From Clostridiales bacterium FE2011 (GTDB lineage Bacteria > Bacillota > Clostridia > Christensenellales > Aristaeellaceae): a stretch of 64,000 nt of DNA. The translations under genes were made by a program, and so were the position numbers. The stretch is taken from the NCBI GenBank assembly GCA_017569305.1, contig CP069418.1:1364001-1428000 (forward strand), written 5' to 3'. Under the pieces are notes generated by a model. It saw nothing but the letters and a program-made list of their open reading frames with translations, did not search any database and was not told the DNA's origin. Positions 8,753 through 15,939 of this stretch are shown here, piece by piece. Position 1 is the first letter of the stretch; the number at the start of each line of letters is the position of its first letter.

Positions 8753-8983
8753 TCATTTCGTTGCAGCCGCCTGTGGTTTCTCTGTTTCCCGGATCAGCCA
8801 GTCAATCCGGTCCACCCGGCGCTGGGCCCTGTGCAGCTCCTCCATCAGATCGCAGCGCAGGCATTTCAGCGCCTGCCGGACTTCCGGAAGCTGGTCAGCC
8901 TCCAGGAATGTAATGATCCGTTCCGCTTTTGACGGGCTGCATCCGACATCCGCCAGGCATTGTTTTGCGTTTCCGGTATTCAT
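8753..8983 (-). CDS. small helical protein of unknown function
   Basis: 76 residues, mostly charged helix, with one region holding Cys residues (CSPSKAERIITFLEADQLPE, then CLRCDLMEELHRAQRRVDRI). It ends four bases before the start of the hydrolase gene and is the first gene of the leftward unit, facing the LysR gene across 125 bases. The ATG follows GGGAGGAGACT; an earlier ATG six codons upstream lacks its own site. Similar short ORFs often accompany regulators in Clostridia, but I do not recognise a named family. A coiled-coil or regulator-binding role is only a guess. Confidence 0.65.
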   Translation of the reverse strand: MNTGNAKQCLADVGCSPSKAERIITFLEADQLPEVRQALKCLRCDLMEELHRAQRRVDRIDWLIRETEKPQAAATK

Positions 8984-9036
8984 AGTCTCCTCCCGAAGCA
9001 TTCGCTGGTCCCTGAGGACATACCGATCATAGCATC

Positions 9037-9081
9037 TTGAATCAGACCGCGCTAATGGTTATAATGAATATCATGATATTC
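9037..9081 (+). promoter_or_regulatory. sigma-A-type promoter of the LysR gene with an overlapping 16-bp palindrome
   Basis: TTGAAT at 9037-9042 and TATAAT at 9060-9065 are separated by 17 bases, a near-consensus promoter. Immediately after the -10 box lies the perfect palindrome GAATATCATGATATTC (9066-9081), which would cover the transcription start and is well placed for repression or autoregulation. The regulator that binds it is inferred, not shown. Confidence 0.6.
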
Positions 9082-9108
9082 CGATTTGGCATTTCATGGA
9101 GGGATGAT

Positions 9109-9993
9109 ATGGATATCAGGATCCTGCGGTATTTTCTGGCCGTGGCCAGGGAAGAGAATATGACAAAAGCCGCGGAACAGCTACACGTAACGCAGCCCAC
9201 GCTTTCCAAAGCACTGAGGTCACTGGAGGAGGAACTTGGCAAAAAACTGTTTACCCGGCACAGTTTCAGTATCCGCCTGACGGAAGAAGGTATTCTCCTC
9301 AGGAACCGGGCAGAAGACCTGGTATCTATGGCGGACAAGATTGAGCAGGAGTTCTTTTCGCTGGACGATATCACCGGGGGGAATCTCTACTTTGGTCTGG
9401 CAGAGTCCTATCAGATCCGCTACCTGGCCAGGGAAATCCATGAGTTTAAAAAGAAATGTCCGGCTCTCCAGTATCACATAACAAGCGGAGATACGGAACA
9501 GGTTACGGAAAAGCTGGATAAGGGACTGCTTGATTTCGCCGTGATCTGCGAGGTACCGGATGAGCGGAAATACAACTATATCGTTTTTCCTGAAGCAGAC
9601 TGTTTCGGCGCTGTTTTTCCGGATGATTCACCCTTGGCAAAGAAAAAACGGATTACCGTCAATGACCTGATCGGGCAGCCGCTGTTCTGCTCACAGCAGA
9701 GCTGGGAAAACGATATTCGCCCGTGGGCAAAAGAGAAGTTCAGCCAGCTGCATCTGGAAGGGTCTTTCCGGCTTTCCTATAACGGTTCAATGTTTGCAAA
9801 AGAGAGGCTGGGTATTCTCCTGACGCTGAATAACCTGATTGACACATCCAAAGAAAGTGGACTGGTTTTTCGTCCGCTGACCCCGTATCTGGAGATGAAA
9901 ATGTATCTGATCTGGAACAAGTATCAAAGCTTTACGCCTGTTGCGGAACGATTTCTGAAGCAGGTGAGATTGTCTTTTTCAGAAAACTCTTGA
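9109..9993 (+). CDS. LysR family transcriptional regulator
   Basis: 294 residues. The N-terminal winged helix is clear: MDIRILRYFLAVAREENMT, then the recognition helix in QLHVTQPTLSKALRSLEEEL, followed by the dimerisation helix and a periplasmic-binding-protein-like effector domain from about residue 90. It is transcribed away from the minus-strand redox cluster, the classic arrangement for a LysR activator of a divergent operon. The ATG follows GGAGGGATGAT; the open frame begins 24 codons earlier at 9037 inside the promoter. The inducer is unknown. Confidence 0.92.
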   Translation: MDIRILRYFLAVAREENMTKAAEQLHVTQPTLSKALRSLEEELGKKLFTRHSFSIRLTEEGILLRNRAEDLVSMADKIEQEFFSLDDITGGNLYFGLAESYQIRYLAREIHEFKKKCPALQYHITSGDTEQVTEKLDKGLLDFAVICEVPDERKYNYIVFPEADCFGAVFPDDSPLAKKKRITVNDLIGQPLFCSQQSWENDIRPWAKEKFSQLHLEGSFRLSYNGSMFAKERLGILLTLNNLIDTSKESGLVFRPLTPYLEMKMYLIWNKYQSFTPVAERFLKQVRLSFSENS

Positions 9994-10007
9994 AAAGTTA
10001 TCTTAAC

Positions 10008-10034
10008 GGACACTGGGGACTGTCCCCAGTGTCC
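10008..10034. repeat. 27-bp dispersed palindrome, copy 1
   Basis: A near-perfect palindrome starting GGACACTGGGGAC with its mirror copy, sited just after the LysR gene. Identical 27-mers occur at 36378-36404 and 41607-41633. With no T-run it is unlikely to be a simple terminator; it resembles REP-type elements. Confidence 0.75.
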
Positions 10035-10069
10035 ATTACGTTTCATTTGCAATCCTGAACAGATTCGTT

Positions 10070-10393
10070 TTACATGACGCGAATCAGGACCATATAGCAT
10101 ACAGTTCCGGCAATAATTGACAGATACATGTTTTTACGTACAGCCTGAAGGATAACTACCAGCGCACAGGCTGCGAGTTCCGGAATGCCAAACGGTGACT
10201 GACTGAAGGAAATATCACGCAAACAGTAGATTACAAGCACTGTCATAATGGCAGGCGGGAGCGCTTTTCCGAGATACCGGATCACCTTTGGCAAAGGCCT
10301 GTTTCCGAAAAGCAGAAACGGAAATGCGCGAAGAGCCCAGGTAACAACCGCTATGACTCCGATAACCGCGAGGGGATAAATTGTGTTATTCAT
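10070..10393 (-). CDS. AzlD-family branched-chain amino acid transport subunit
   Basis: 107-residue hydrophobic protein with about four membrane segments. VTWALRAFPFLLFGNRPLP and YLGKALPPAIMTVLVIYCL match the AzlD (DUF931-type) small subunit that acts with AzlC in exporting branched-chain amino acids or analogues. It starts eight bases inside the end of the AzlC gene, as usual for this pair, and length is normal. The operon stands alone between the LysR gene and the tRNA-Val locus; no regulator is next to it. Confidence 0.9.
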   Translation of the reverse strand: MNNTIYPLAVIGVIAVVTWALRAFPFLLFGNRPLPKVIRYLGKALPPAIMTVLVIYCLRDISFSQSPFGIPELAACALVVILQAVRKNMYLSIIAGTVCYMVLIRVM

Positions 10394-11081
10394 CCTTTAT
10401 GCCCTCCTGCTGTTCAACAGGCTTACGAAGGAATAACAGCGCTGCCAGGCAGGTAACCAGTGTGGGAATCAGGAAATATTCTTTTCCCAACAACAGATAA
10501 AACCCTAAAGCACATACTGCAGCGGTCAGAAAAGGGAGCCGTGTACGATACTGACGCCATTGGTTCACTACAACCACAAGGAAAAACGCTGTGGCGGAGA
10601 ATTCGATCCCACGCATGTCAAAGTGCAAAAACCGTCCTGCACATGCCCCGATAAAGCACCCGAAGACCCAGTAGAAATGATCAAGCATGGCGATGAGGAA
10701 AGCTGCTTTATCTTCATCAAGTCCTTCATCATACTTTACAGAGCAGAGAACAGAATAGGTTTCATCGGTCAGAGTCAGGATCATATAGGGGTATTTCCAG
10801 CCCATTTTACGGAACTTTTCGATAAAGCCGATCCCGTAGAAAATATGCCGTGCATTGACAAAAAACGCCATGATTGCCAGCGAGAGAAGGGAGGCTCCGG
10901 ATGTCATCATGGGTACCATGACAAGTTGCATCGATCCGGCAAAAATGAAAAAGCTGGAAGCTGTTGTGAGCAACACACTGTATCCAGCGTCACTCATCAA
11001 TACGCCAAAGGCGATGCCGATGAACAGATAAGTGAAGAATATCGGGATCGTGTTTTTGACTGCAAATCGTAATTCTTTCAT
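10386..11081 (-). CDS. AzlC-family branched-chain amino acid export permease
   Basis: 231 residues, five to six predicted membrane segments. FFTYLFIGIAFGVLMSDAG near the N-terminus and NARHIFYGIGFIEKFRKMG in the middle are hallmark AzlC motifs, as is LTLTDETYSVL. With AzlD it forms a two-component exporter of branched-chain amino acids such as azaleucine in Bacillus; other exported substrates are possible in this lineage. It overlaps the AzlD gene by eight bases, which implies coupled translation. The start at 11081 gives a normal N-terminus. Confidence 0.9.
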   Translation of the reverse strand: MKELRFAVKNTIPIFFTYLFIGIAFGVLMSDAGYSVLLTTASSFFIFAGSMQLVMVPMMTSGASLLSLAIMAFFVNARHIFYGIGFIEKFRKMGWKYPYMILTLTDETYSVLCSVKYDEGLDEDKAAFLIAMLDHFYWVFGCFIGACAGRFLHFDMRGIEFSATAFFLVVVVNQWRQYRTRLPFLTAAVCALGFYLLLGKEYFLIPTLVTCLAALLFLRKPVEQQEGIKDE

Positions 11082-11113
11082 GAATAATCACCCGATTCTC
11101 AGCGTTGATGGAA

Positions 11114-11217
11114 AAGAAAATCAAAAGATATTTTGGCAAGACCATACTGGCTACCGATCCCAATTTTAACATATCCTCTGGATTTTTGGCAGAAAACTTT
11201 CGCCGCTGTCATTAACC
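11114..11217. repeat. about 100-bp dispersed repeat, copy 1
   Basis: This stretch upstream of tRNA-Val matches 24566-24660 almost base for base over the part containing ATATTTTGGCAAG and ATATCCTCTGGATTTTTGGC, and its last third also matches 15990-16030. It ends at CGCCGCTG, where the other copies continue into a GC-rich hairpin. It encodes no convincing gene; it looks like a relic of a mobile or multi-copy element. Confidence 0.7.
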
Positions 11218-11281
11218 CAACCTTCGCCTTGGGCTTGAACGTCATACTATATGTTGCATAGCCATCATAATTTATATACAC

Positions 11282-11357
11282 GGTGGCATGGCTCAGTCGG
11301 TAGAGCACATCGTTCACATCGATGGGGTCGTTGGTTCGAGTCCAACTGTCACCACCA
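11282..11357 (+). tRNA. tRNA-Val(CAC), CCA encoded
   Basis: 76-base cloverleaf: acceptor GGTGGCA pairs with TGTCACC, D-stem GCTC/GAGC with GG in the loop, anticodon stem CATCG/CGATG around loop TTCACAT (anticodon CAC), variable loop GGGTC, T-stem GTTGG/CCAAC with loop TTCGAGT, then A and an encoded CCA. Its last 53 bases recur exactly at 18196-18248, marking it as an integration target. A terminator-like hairpin follows at 11359. Confidence 0.93.
11305..11357 (+). repeat. left 53-bp direct repeat (candidate attL) in tRNA-Val
   Basis: From the base after the D-arm to the CCA end, this segment is identical to 18196-18248. Site-specific recombination into the 3' part of a tRNA gene regenerates the gene on one side and leaves a 3' copy on the other, which is the arrangement here. 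Confidence 0.75.
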
Positions 11358-11358
11358 T

Positions 11359-11390
11359 AAACCTTGCAGGATAATACTTGCAAGGTTTTT
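11359..11390 (+). terminator. intrinsic terminator after tRNA-Val
   Basis: AAACCTTGCA pairs with TGCAAGGTTT across a ten-base loop, followed by TTCTTG, placed directly after the tRNA 3' end. Confidence 0.6.
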
Positions 11391-11468
11391 CTTGTGCCCG
11401 GGATTGACAATGCTTGATCTGCCGCTGAAGAAGCTAGGGTCTTCAAAATACGAACATTAATGAAATTA

Positions 11469-11574
11469 TGCGTACCCCTCTGAGGGTACGCACTTTTTGA
11501 AGTCAGAGGTACGCACTTTTTCTTCAGAGGGGTACGCAAAAAGGGTACGCAAATCGTCAGAAAACTGCGTACCC
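11469..11574. repeat. six GGTACGCA-type repeats next to the candidate attL
   Basis: Four direct copies of (G)GGTACGCA at 11484-11492, 11507-11515, 11530-11538 and 11543-11551 are flanked by two inverted copies, TGCGTACCC, at 11469-11477 and 11566-11574. Their density and position 110-220 bases inside the element suggest recombinase arm-type or other protein binding sites. Confidence 0.7.
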
Positions 11575-11758
11575 TTGGAGGCAACTCGTTCACATCTATA
11601 ACGTTGTCTCTCCGATGTTGCCTCTTGAAAACTTCTATTGCATTCGTTCCTTATACTCCATTGGAATCAGAGAATAATCAACTGTATAAAAAGTGCAAAT
11701 ATGATACAACCTTATGCTAGGAGACCGTAACGCCTGATAAACTCACGTGCTTTGACAA

Positions 11759-11798
11759 GAAAAGGGACTCACCACGGTTGGTGATGAGCCCCTCGATT
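11759..11798 (-). terminator. intrinsic terminator of hsp20
   Basis: On the minus strand, GGGGCTCATCACC pairs with GTGGTGAGTCCC across AACC, then TTTTCTT. It lies about 30 bases beyond the hsp20 stop. Confidence 0.7.
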
Positions 11799-11828
11799 GG
11801 TTCAGTTTGCTTGGGATGTACGTCTTTA

Positions 11829-12266
11829 TTATCCTTCGATGGCGATCAGTTTCTTTTCAGGAAGCTTTTTCTCTGCCTTCTTCGGGATATTCAGGCTCAA
11901 CACACCCTGCTCCAGCTTTGCGGTAATATCTTCTTCCGTAAGCGCATCGCCCACATAGAAGCTCCGTTGCAGCGTTCCGTCGTAGCGCTCCTGGCGAATG
12001 GTCTTGCCCTTCTTCGTCTTATCCTTCTCGACCTCTTTTGTGGCCGTGACGGTCAGATAACCATTCTCAAGGCTCAGCTGAATCTGATCCTTCTGGAAGC
12101 CGGGCAGGTCAATGTCCACTTCATAATGGTCATCATGCTCATGCACATCGGTCTTCATCTCACGGGCAAAGTGCCTGCCGTAGAGCTGACGATCCATGTT
12201 CCGGACAGACGGGAAATCGAACCAGTCATCGAACAAATTCTCAGCAAAAATACTCGGCATCAACAT
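11829..12266 (-). CDS. Hsp20 family small heat-shock protein
   Basis: 145 residues with the alpha-crystallin domain spanning about residues 35-130: DHYEVDIDLPGFQKDQIQLS opens it, GYLTVTATKEVEKDK follows, and GVLSLNIPKK near the end is the conserved strand of the family. It is an ATP-independent holdase of the cytoplasm. The ATG follows GAGGAGGTAAGAGTT; the open frame extends to 12371 through the 5' leader without support. A canonical CIRCE element overlaps its promoter, so HrcA repression and heat induction are expected. It is the first gene inside the tRNA-Val-bounded element. Confidence 0.93.
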   Translation of the reverse strand: MLMPSIFAENLFDDWFDFPSVRNMDRQLYGRHFAREMKTDVHEHDDHYEVDIDLPGFQKDQIQLSLENGYLTVTATKEVEKDKTKKGKTIRQERYDGTLQRSFYVGDALTEEDITAKLEQGVLSLNIPKKAEKKLPEKKLIAIEG

Positions 12267-12277
12267 AACTCTTACCT

Positions 12278-12380
12278 CCTCGGGTGTTGGGCCGCTGTGG
12301 CAGCCACGCCATGTTGATTTTGAGCATTGGGACGGTGGTTTATTGGATCGCTGTTCCTTTGTTCGGTACATATTATAGCA
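12278..12380 (-). repeat. duplicated leader/promoter segment, copy 1 (hsp20)
   Basis: About 100 bases upstream of hsp20, from CGGGTGTTGGG to TATTATAGCAC, recur with roughly 85-90 percent identity by eye at 14768-14870 ahead of the DUF308/ABC1 unit. The copies run in the same orientation relative to their genes. Confidence 0.75.
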
Positions 12381-12413
12381 CTATTGTTAGCACTGTCAAT
12401 AGGTGAGTGCTAA
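12372..12413 (-). promoter_or_regulatory. hsp20 promoter with canonical CIRCE operator
   Basis: On the minus strand the inverted repeat TTAGCACTC-N9-CAGTGCTAA spans 12413-12387, one mismatch from the HrcA operator consensus TTAGCACTC-N9-GAGTGCTAA. Within it lies TTGACA (12399-12394), 16 bases from TATAAT (12377-12372). The operator therefore covers the -35 box, the standard way HrcA blocks heat-shock genes. Confidence 0.88.
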
Positions 12414-12472
12414 TTTTGCAGAAATTTTTTCCTGTAATCTTTAGAGTATCGTCATACTACGTCGGATGTCGG

Positions 12473-14179
12473 CTATTTCAGTTTTTTGATCGAGTATATC
12501 GCTAGCGCGATGGAAAAGATGATCCCAGCTACGGCTAGTAAGGGCACTCCGTTGGCCAGGATCGGCTTGAAATCGGTGGTGCAAAGGATGCAGGAGCCGA
12601 TAAACAGTACTAAGGCTACCAGTGTCAGCACAGTGTACCGTAAGAAGTGGAAAATCCGGTTCAGAGGTTCCTCATAACCGGACAGCTCGAAGCGCACCTT
12701 CGTCTTTCCCTTCACCATACCCTCCAGAACTTCCGAAGCGAGGAGAGGGATCTTTGCTGCCTTTTTCCCTGCATTGACCAGCTCTTGCCCCTTCTCAAGA
12801 AGCTCGCGCGGAATGTTCATATTTTGTCGCGCACGCTCCTTCAGCTTGTCATAAAGAATATCGAATAAATTCAGATCGGGACAAAGCTGCTCGACAACGC
12901 CTTCTATGGTGGTGAGAGAGCGGGCCAGCATGGTGAACCTGCCCGGCATGGAAACGTGGTTTTGGGCGGCCAGACTCATCACTTCATCGAACACCTCGGT
13001 CACATTGATATCGCTGACGCTCTTAACGTTCATATACTTTTGGATGAACACTTCTGCGTCCCGGGTAAGCTTGGTACGGTCGGTTTTCTCCGAAGCAGCG
13101 CCCATACCCATGACCGCGTTAACCAAGGCGTCAGCGTCCTGAATCAGCAACGCCTTGACTGCTTCCTGGATGAGGTCGATATCCTTGTCTGTGACGTGCC
13201 CGATCATCCCGAAATCGATCCAATAGGGCTTGCCGTGGCTGACCAGGATGTTGCCCTGGTGCGGATCAGCATGGAATGTGCCCACATCCAGCACCTGATG
13301 CAGGTAACTATCTACGATCACACGCCCGATCCCGTCTAGGTCGCAGCCATCCGCAACCAGCTTTTCCGTATTGGCGACAGAGTAGCCGTCGATGTAGGTC
13401 ATGGTGAAGATGCGCTCGGTGGTCAGCTCGTCAATGACTGTGGGGCAGGAGATCTGCTCTTCGTCATCAATACACTTTTCCTTAAAAAGACGGGTGTTCT
13501 CTGCCTCGATGCGGAAATCTAATTCAGCTTTGGTGACTCGTTCAACCTCTGCGATCACTGACTTGAAGTCGATGACCTGTTCGTCGGAATCTTCTTCGAC
13601 GATGTTCACCAGGTCTGCCAGCTTGTTGAGAAGAACGAAATCTTTTCGCATCATGTCGGCGATCAGAGGGCGCTGCACCTTGATGACAACTCGGGTGCCA
13701 TCCTTGAGGACACCATAATGGGCTTGAGCAATTGATGCCGATCCCAGTGGCTCATCCCGAAACTCAGCATAGATCTCGTTAATTTTTTTGCCGGTTTCCT
13801 GTTCGATGACAGCTTTTGCCACGGCCGGATCCAGAGGTTTTACGTTTTCACGCAGTTTTGCCAGCTCCTTACAATACCCGGCTGGCAGCAGATCGACCCG
13901 ACTGGACATGATCTGTCCGATCTTTACATAAGTAGGTCCAAGATCTTCTAAGGTTGACCGAAGCTCCTGCGGTGTAAAGCCGTTGGCGTAGAAATTATGC
14001 TTGGCAAAGATATTGACCATTTCGGCAGAACGGTGCTTCTCGCGTTTCTGAAACGCTTCGATCTCGCTTTCGAGAAGTTGTTTCAGTTCCGCACTCATTT
14101 CCTCCGTGTTGTGTTTGATCTGGTCTTTTTCATTTTCAAGCTTGTTCACCAGTTTTTGAGCCTTATCATTCAGAGGCAT
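12473..14179 (-). CDS. ABC1/UbiB (AarF-like) atypical kinase, membrane anchored
   Basis: 568 residues. Family motifs are present in order: LGPTYVKIGQIMSSR in the N-terminal extension, the Ala-rich loop GSASIAQAH, the Lys of VIKVQRPL, HADPHQGNI and the metal-binding IDFGMIG. Two membrane segments close the protein (TVLTLVALVLFIGSCILC and the last 25 residues). In bacteria the family assists quinone or lipid metabolism and its ATPase activity is atypical; in this anaerobe the client is unknown. The ATG lies ten bases after AAGGAG and inside the end of the DUF308 gene; a GTG three codons earlier is too close to the site. Co-transcribed with DUF308 from a damaged CIRCE promoter. Confidence 0.9.
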   Translation of the reverse strand: MPLNDKAQKLVNKLENEKDQIKHNTEEMSAELKQLLESEIEAFQKREKHRSAEMVNIFAKHNFYANGFTPQELRSTLEDLGPTYVKIGQIMSSRVDLLPAGYCKELAKLRENVKPLDPAVAKAVIEQETGKKINEIYAEFRDEPLGSASIAQAHYGVLKDGTRVVIKVQRPLIADMMRKDFVLLNKLADLVNIVEEDSDEQVIDFKSVIAEVERVTKAELDFRIEAENTRLFKEKCIDDEEQISCPTVIDELTTERIFTMTYIDGYSVANTEKLVADGCDLDGIGRVIVDSYLHQVLDVGTFHADPHQGNILVSHGKPYWIDFGMIGHVTDKDIDLIQEAVKALLIQDADALVNAVMGMGAASEKTDRTKLTRDAEVFIQKYMNVKSVSDINVTEVFDEVMSLAAQNHVSMPGRFTMLARSLTTIEGVVEQLCPDLNLFDILYDKLKERARQNMNIPRELLEKGQELVNAGKKAAKIPLLASEVLEGMVKGKTKVRFELSGYEEPLNRIFHFLRYTVLTLVALVLFIGSCILCTTDFKPILANGVPLLAVAGIIFSIALAIYSIKKLK

Positions 14180-14741
14180 CTTCCGCACTCTCCTTCCCGT
14201 TTTTGAACGGCCACACCCAAATGAGCCTGAGAGTGCTCACGAAGGCAGAGAACAGGAGCGCACCGCCGATGACCTTCGTGAGCATGGTCGGGGAATCCCA
14301 CCAGGGGTTCACGAAGATCAGCACGCCCAACGTCATGAGCACGACAGCCAGCACGATCAGCAGCCACCAGCCCTTCCGATTGGAGCGACGAGCAAACAAC
14401 AGAGCGTTCAACAGCGTAAAAAGACCATCCTGCACCAGCACGAATCCAAATAGCCAACCTAGGGCTTTAAGCAGATCCTGATTGTAAATAAGTATGAAAA
14501 CGCCGAGGAAAGCGATGATCAAGGCACCGGTAAAAATGATGTAGTGGATCGGGGCTTTTTTGCTCGAAATGAATTCAAGCATCTCCACGATCGCAAAGAT
14601 GACCATCCCATAACCCACAGTCACAACAAGAGTATTCACATAGCTTTCGGGGCAAATCAATATAAACACGCCGAATGCCATCATGAGGATAGTAGCCAGT
14701 ATTGACTGCCGCTTGAGTTTATCCAATGTTTGAAATAGCAT
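14166..14741 (-). CDS. DUF308 / HdeD-type membrane protein
   Basis: 191 residues with six short hydrophobic segments in pairs, as in the DUF308 (HdeD) family: ILATILMMAFGVFILICPES begins the first and LAVVLMTLGVLIFVNPWWDS repeats the pattern near the end. HdeD in Enterobacteria is tied to acid resistance; for Clostridia the role is not established. The gene overlaps the ABC1 kinase start by 14 bases. It is preceded by a promoter copied from the hsp20 leader, linking it to the heat-shock gene by origin. Confidence 0.85.
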   Translation of the reverse strand: MLFQTLDKLKRQSILATILMMAFGVFILICPESYVNTLVVTVGYGMVIFAIVEMLEFISSKKAPIHYIIFTGALIIAFLGVFILIYNQDLLKALGWLFGFVLVQDGLFTLLNALLFARRSNRKGWWLLIVLAVVLMTLGVLIFVNPWWDSPTMLTKVIGGALLFSAFVSTLRLIWVWPFKNGKESAEDASE

Positions 14742-14767
14742 GCACCAGCTCTCCTTATTTGATCTGG

Positions 14768-14870
14768 GTTCGGGTGTTGGGCTGCTGTGACAGCCATGAC
14801 ATGTTGATTTTGGGCATTGGAACGATAATTTATTAGATCATTGTTCCTTTGTTCGACATATATTATAGCA
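14768..14870 (-). repeat. duplicated leader/promoter segment, copy 2 (DUF308-ABC1)
   Basis: The counterpart of 12278-12380. CGGGTGTTGGGCTGCTGTGA and TTGTTCCTTTGTTCG are shared or nearly so, with scattered substitutions and no gaps until the CIRCE region. Confidence 0.75.
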
Positions 14871-14891
14871 CTGCCAAGAGGTGAGTACTAT
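14862..14891 (-). promoter_or_regulatory. degenerate CIRCE-like operator and -10 box of the DUF308-ABC1 unit
   Basis: On the minus strand ATAGTACTC-N9-CAGTGCTAT keeps the CIRCE spacing with three changes from consensus, and TATAAT (14867-14862) now overlaps the right arm. Compared with the hsp20 copy, 12 bases between two GTGCTA repeats are missing, which brings the -10 box next to the operator and removes the TTGACA spacing. Confidence 0.7.
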
Positions 14892-14966
14892 TTTTTTATA
14901 TTTTTACACTCGGTGTGGTATCCTTAGAGTACTTCTTTGGACTCAAGGCATACTGCATTGATGCTT

Positions 14967-15914
14967 CTATTTCCTTATAATATTCTCGATCTTAGTAATG
15001 GGTCTGTTCTCCAGCCTTTCCAGATCCGCATCTATTGTCGCTTTCAGAGCTTTTACTTCCTCGTTCGCCGTTTTTTCATCGTATAACAATGCAATCAAAT
15101 TTCCCTGTCGCTCAATCAGACTGGCTTTAACCAAAGCTGTTGGCTCAGCGATTTGCCCAACCTTTTTCGTCAGGTCCTGTGCTCTTTGTTCTGCCTCCTT
15201 CTTAAGCATTTCTGTCTCTGCTTTTATTTCAGCCAACCGCGCCTTTATGCGGTCAGTCCTATAAATCACGTCCGGATAGGCTTCAGCAAAGCGGCGATAA
15301 AAAACAGATTTATCTGTGAGCGTACGTCTGATCTCCAAACTAATTTCCTCTGTATTGTCTGCCTGACTACACTCAACGCTCGTTTTCACCAGTTTCAGGA
15401 TAAAGTGAGTCATGGCATAGTCCGAAGCACAGACCGCGGCCAGCACTCCAACTGCAATTTCTTTTGTCAGCAGAGCAATCCTATCCAGTATTGTAAAAAG
15501 TACCGGATTAAAGAAATGGACGATCGCAACACCACCCAATCCAAACAGAATCAAATTTCCTATCCACACCCGACCATGCAGATTCATGGGCTTTTGACTA
15601 TAATCCCACCAACGGGCATGAAAGCGTTTCTCCAAATACCAGCTTGTAAAATACTCTACTCCACCGCACAATAGAAATGATATGACAAAGGTTGTACCAA
15701 AGGCTTCTTCAAAGGGAGTCAAGAGGTGTACCGCAACGGTGATCAGTACTGCCCCGGTTCCATAGATAGGGCAGATCGGCCCTGTAAGGAATCCACGGTT
15801 GATAAAACGGTGATACTGGATATATTTTAGACAAACCTCAATACACCATCCCGTAAGAGAATAAATGAAAAACAGAAGAACAAGATCTATCAGCATTGTG
15901 CCTGTCGCATTCAT
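14967..15914 (-). CDS. CmpB-type putative ABC transporter permease
   Basis: 315 residues. The N-terminal 160 hold about five membrane segments with the family signature FINRGFLTGPICPIYGTGAV and YFTSWYLEKRFHARWWDYS, matching the putative ABC-transporter CmpB family of Bacillota. The remaining 150 residues form a charged helical, probably coiled-coil tail (KAETEMLKKEAEQRAQDL). Despite the family name no ATPase or substrate is known and no ATP-binding gene is nearby. The gene sits between the DUF308 promoter and a phage remnant inside the tRNA-bounded element and is distinctly AT-richer than its left neighbours. Confidence 0.8.
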   Translation of the reverse strand: MNATGTMLIDLVLLFFIYSLTGWCIEVCLKYIQYHRFINRGFLTGPICPIYGTGAVLITVAVHLLTPFEEAFGTTFVISFLLCGGVEYFTSWYLEKRFHARWWDYSQKPMNLHGRVWIGNLILFGLGGVAIVHFFNPVLFTILDRIALLTKEIAVGVLAAVCASDYAMTHFILKLVKTSVECSQADNTEEISLEIRRTLTDKSVFYRRFAEAYPDVIYRTDRIKARLAEIKAETEMLKKEAEQRAQDLTKKVGQIAEPTALVKASLIERQGNLIALLYDEKTANEEVKALKATIDADLERLENRPITKIENIIRK

Positions 15915-15939
15915 GACGGCGCTCCTCCTTAACCGGAAG

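Larger units (their letters stand above)
11358..11828. other. 471-base non-coding left end of the tRNA-bounded element
   Basis: Between tRNA-Val and hsp20 no gene is supported. The stretch holds the tRNA terminator, six GGTACGCA-type repeats (11469-11574), an AT-rich spacer (11600-11750) and the hsp20 terminator. A 164-codon minus-strand frame across this area only translates the tRNA antisense and the dispersed repeat. Confidence 0.6.

Noticed and set aside
11099..11593. Minus-strand frame containing GDSWTRTNDPIDVN
   Set aside because: This well-known peptide is an artefact of translating the antisense of a tRNA gene; it reads the tRNA-Val and the dispersed repeat. The same artefact recurs at 18143-18346 on the partial tRNA copy.
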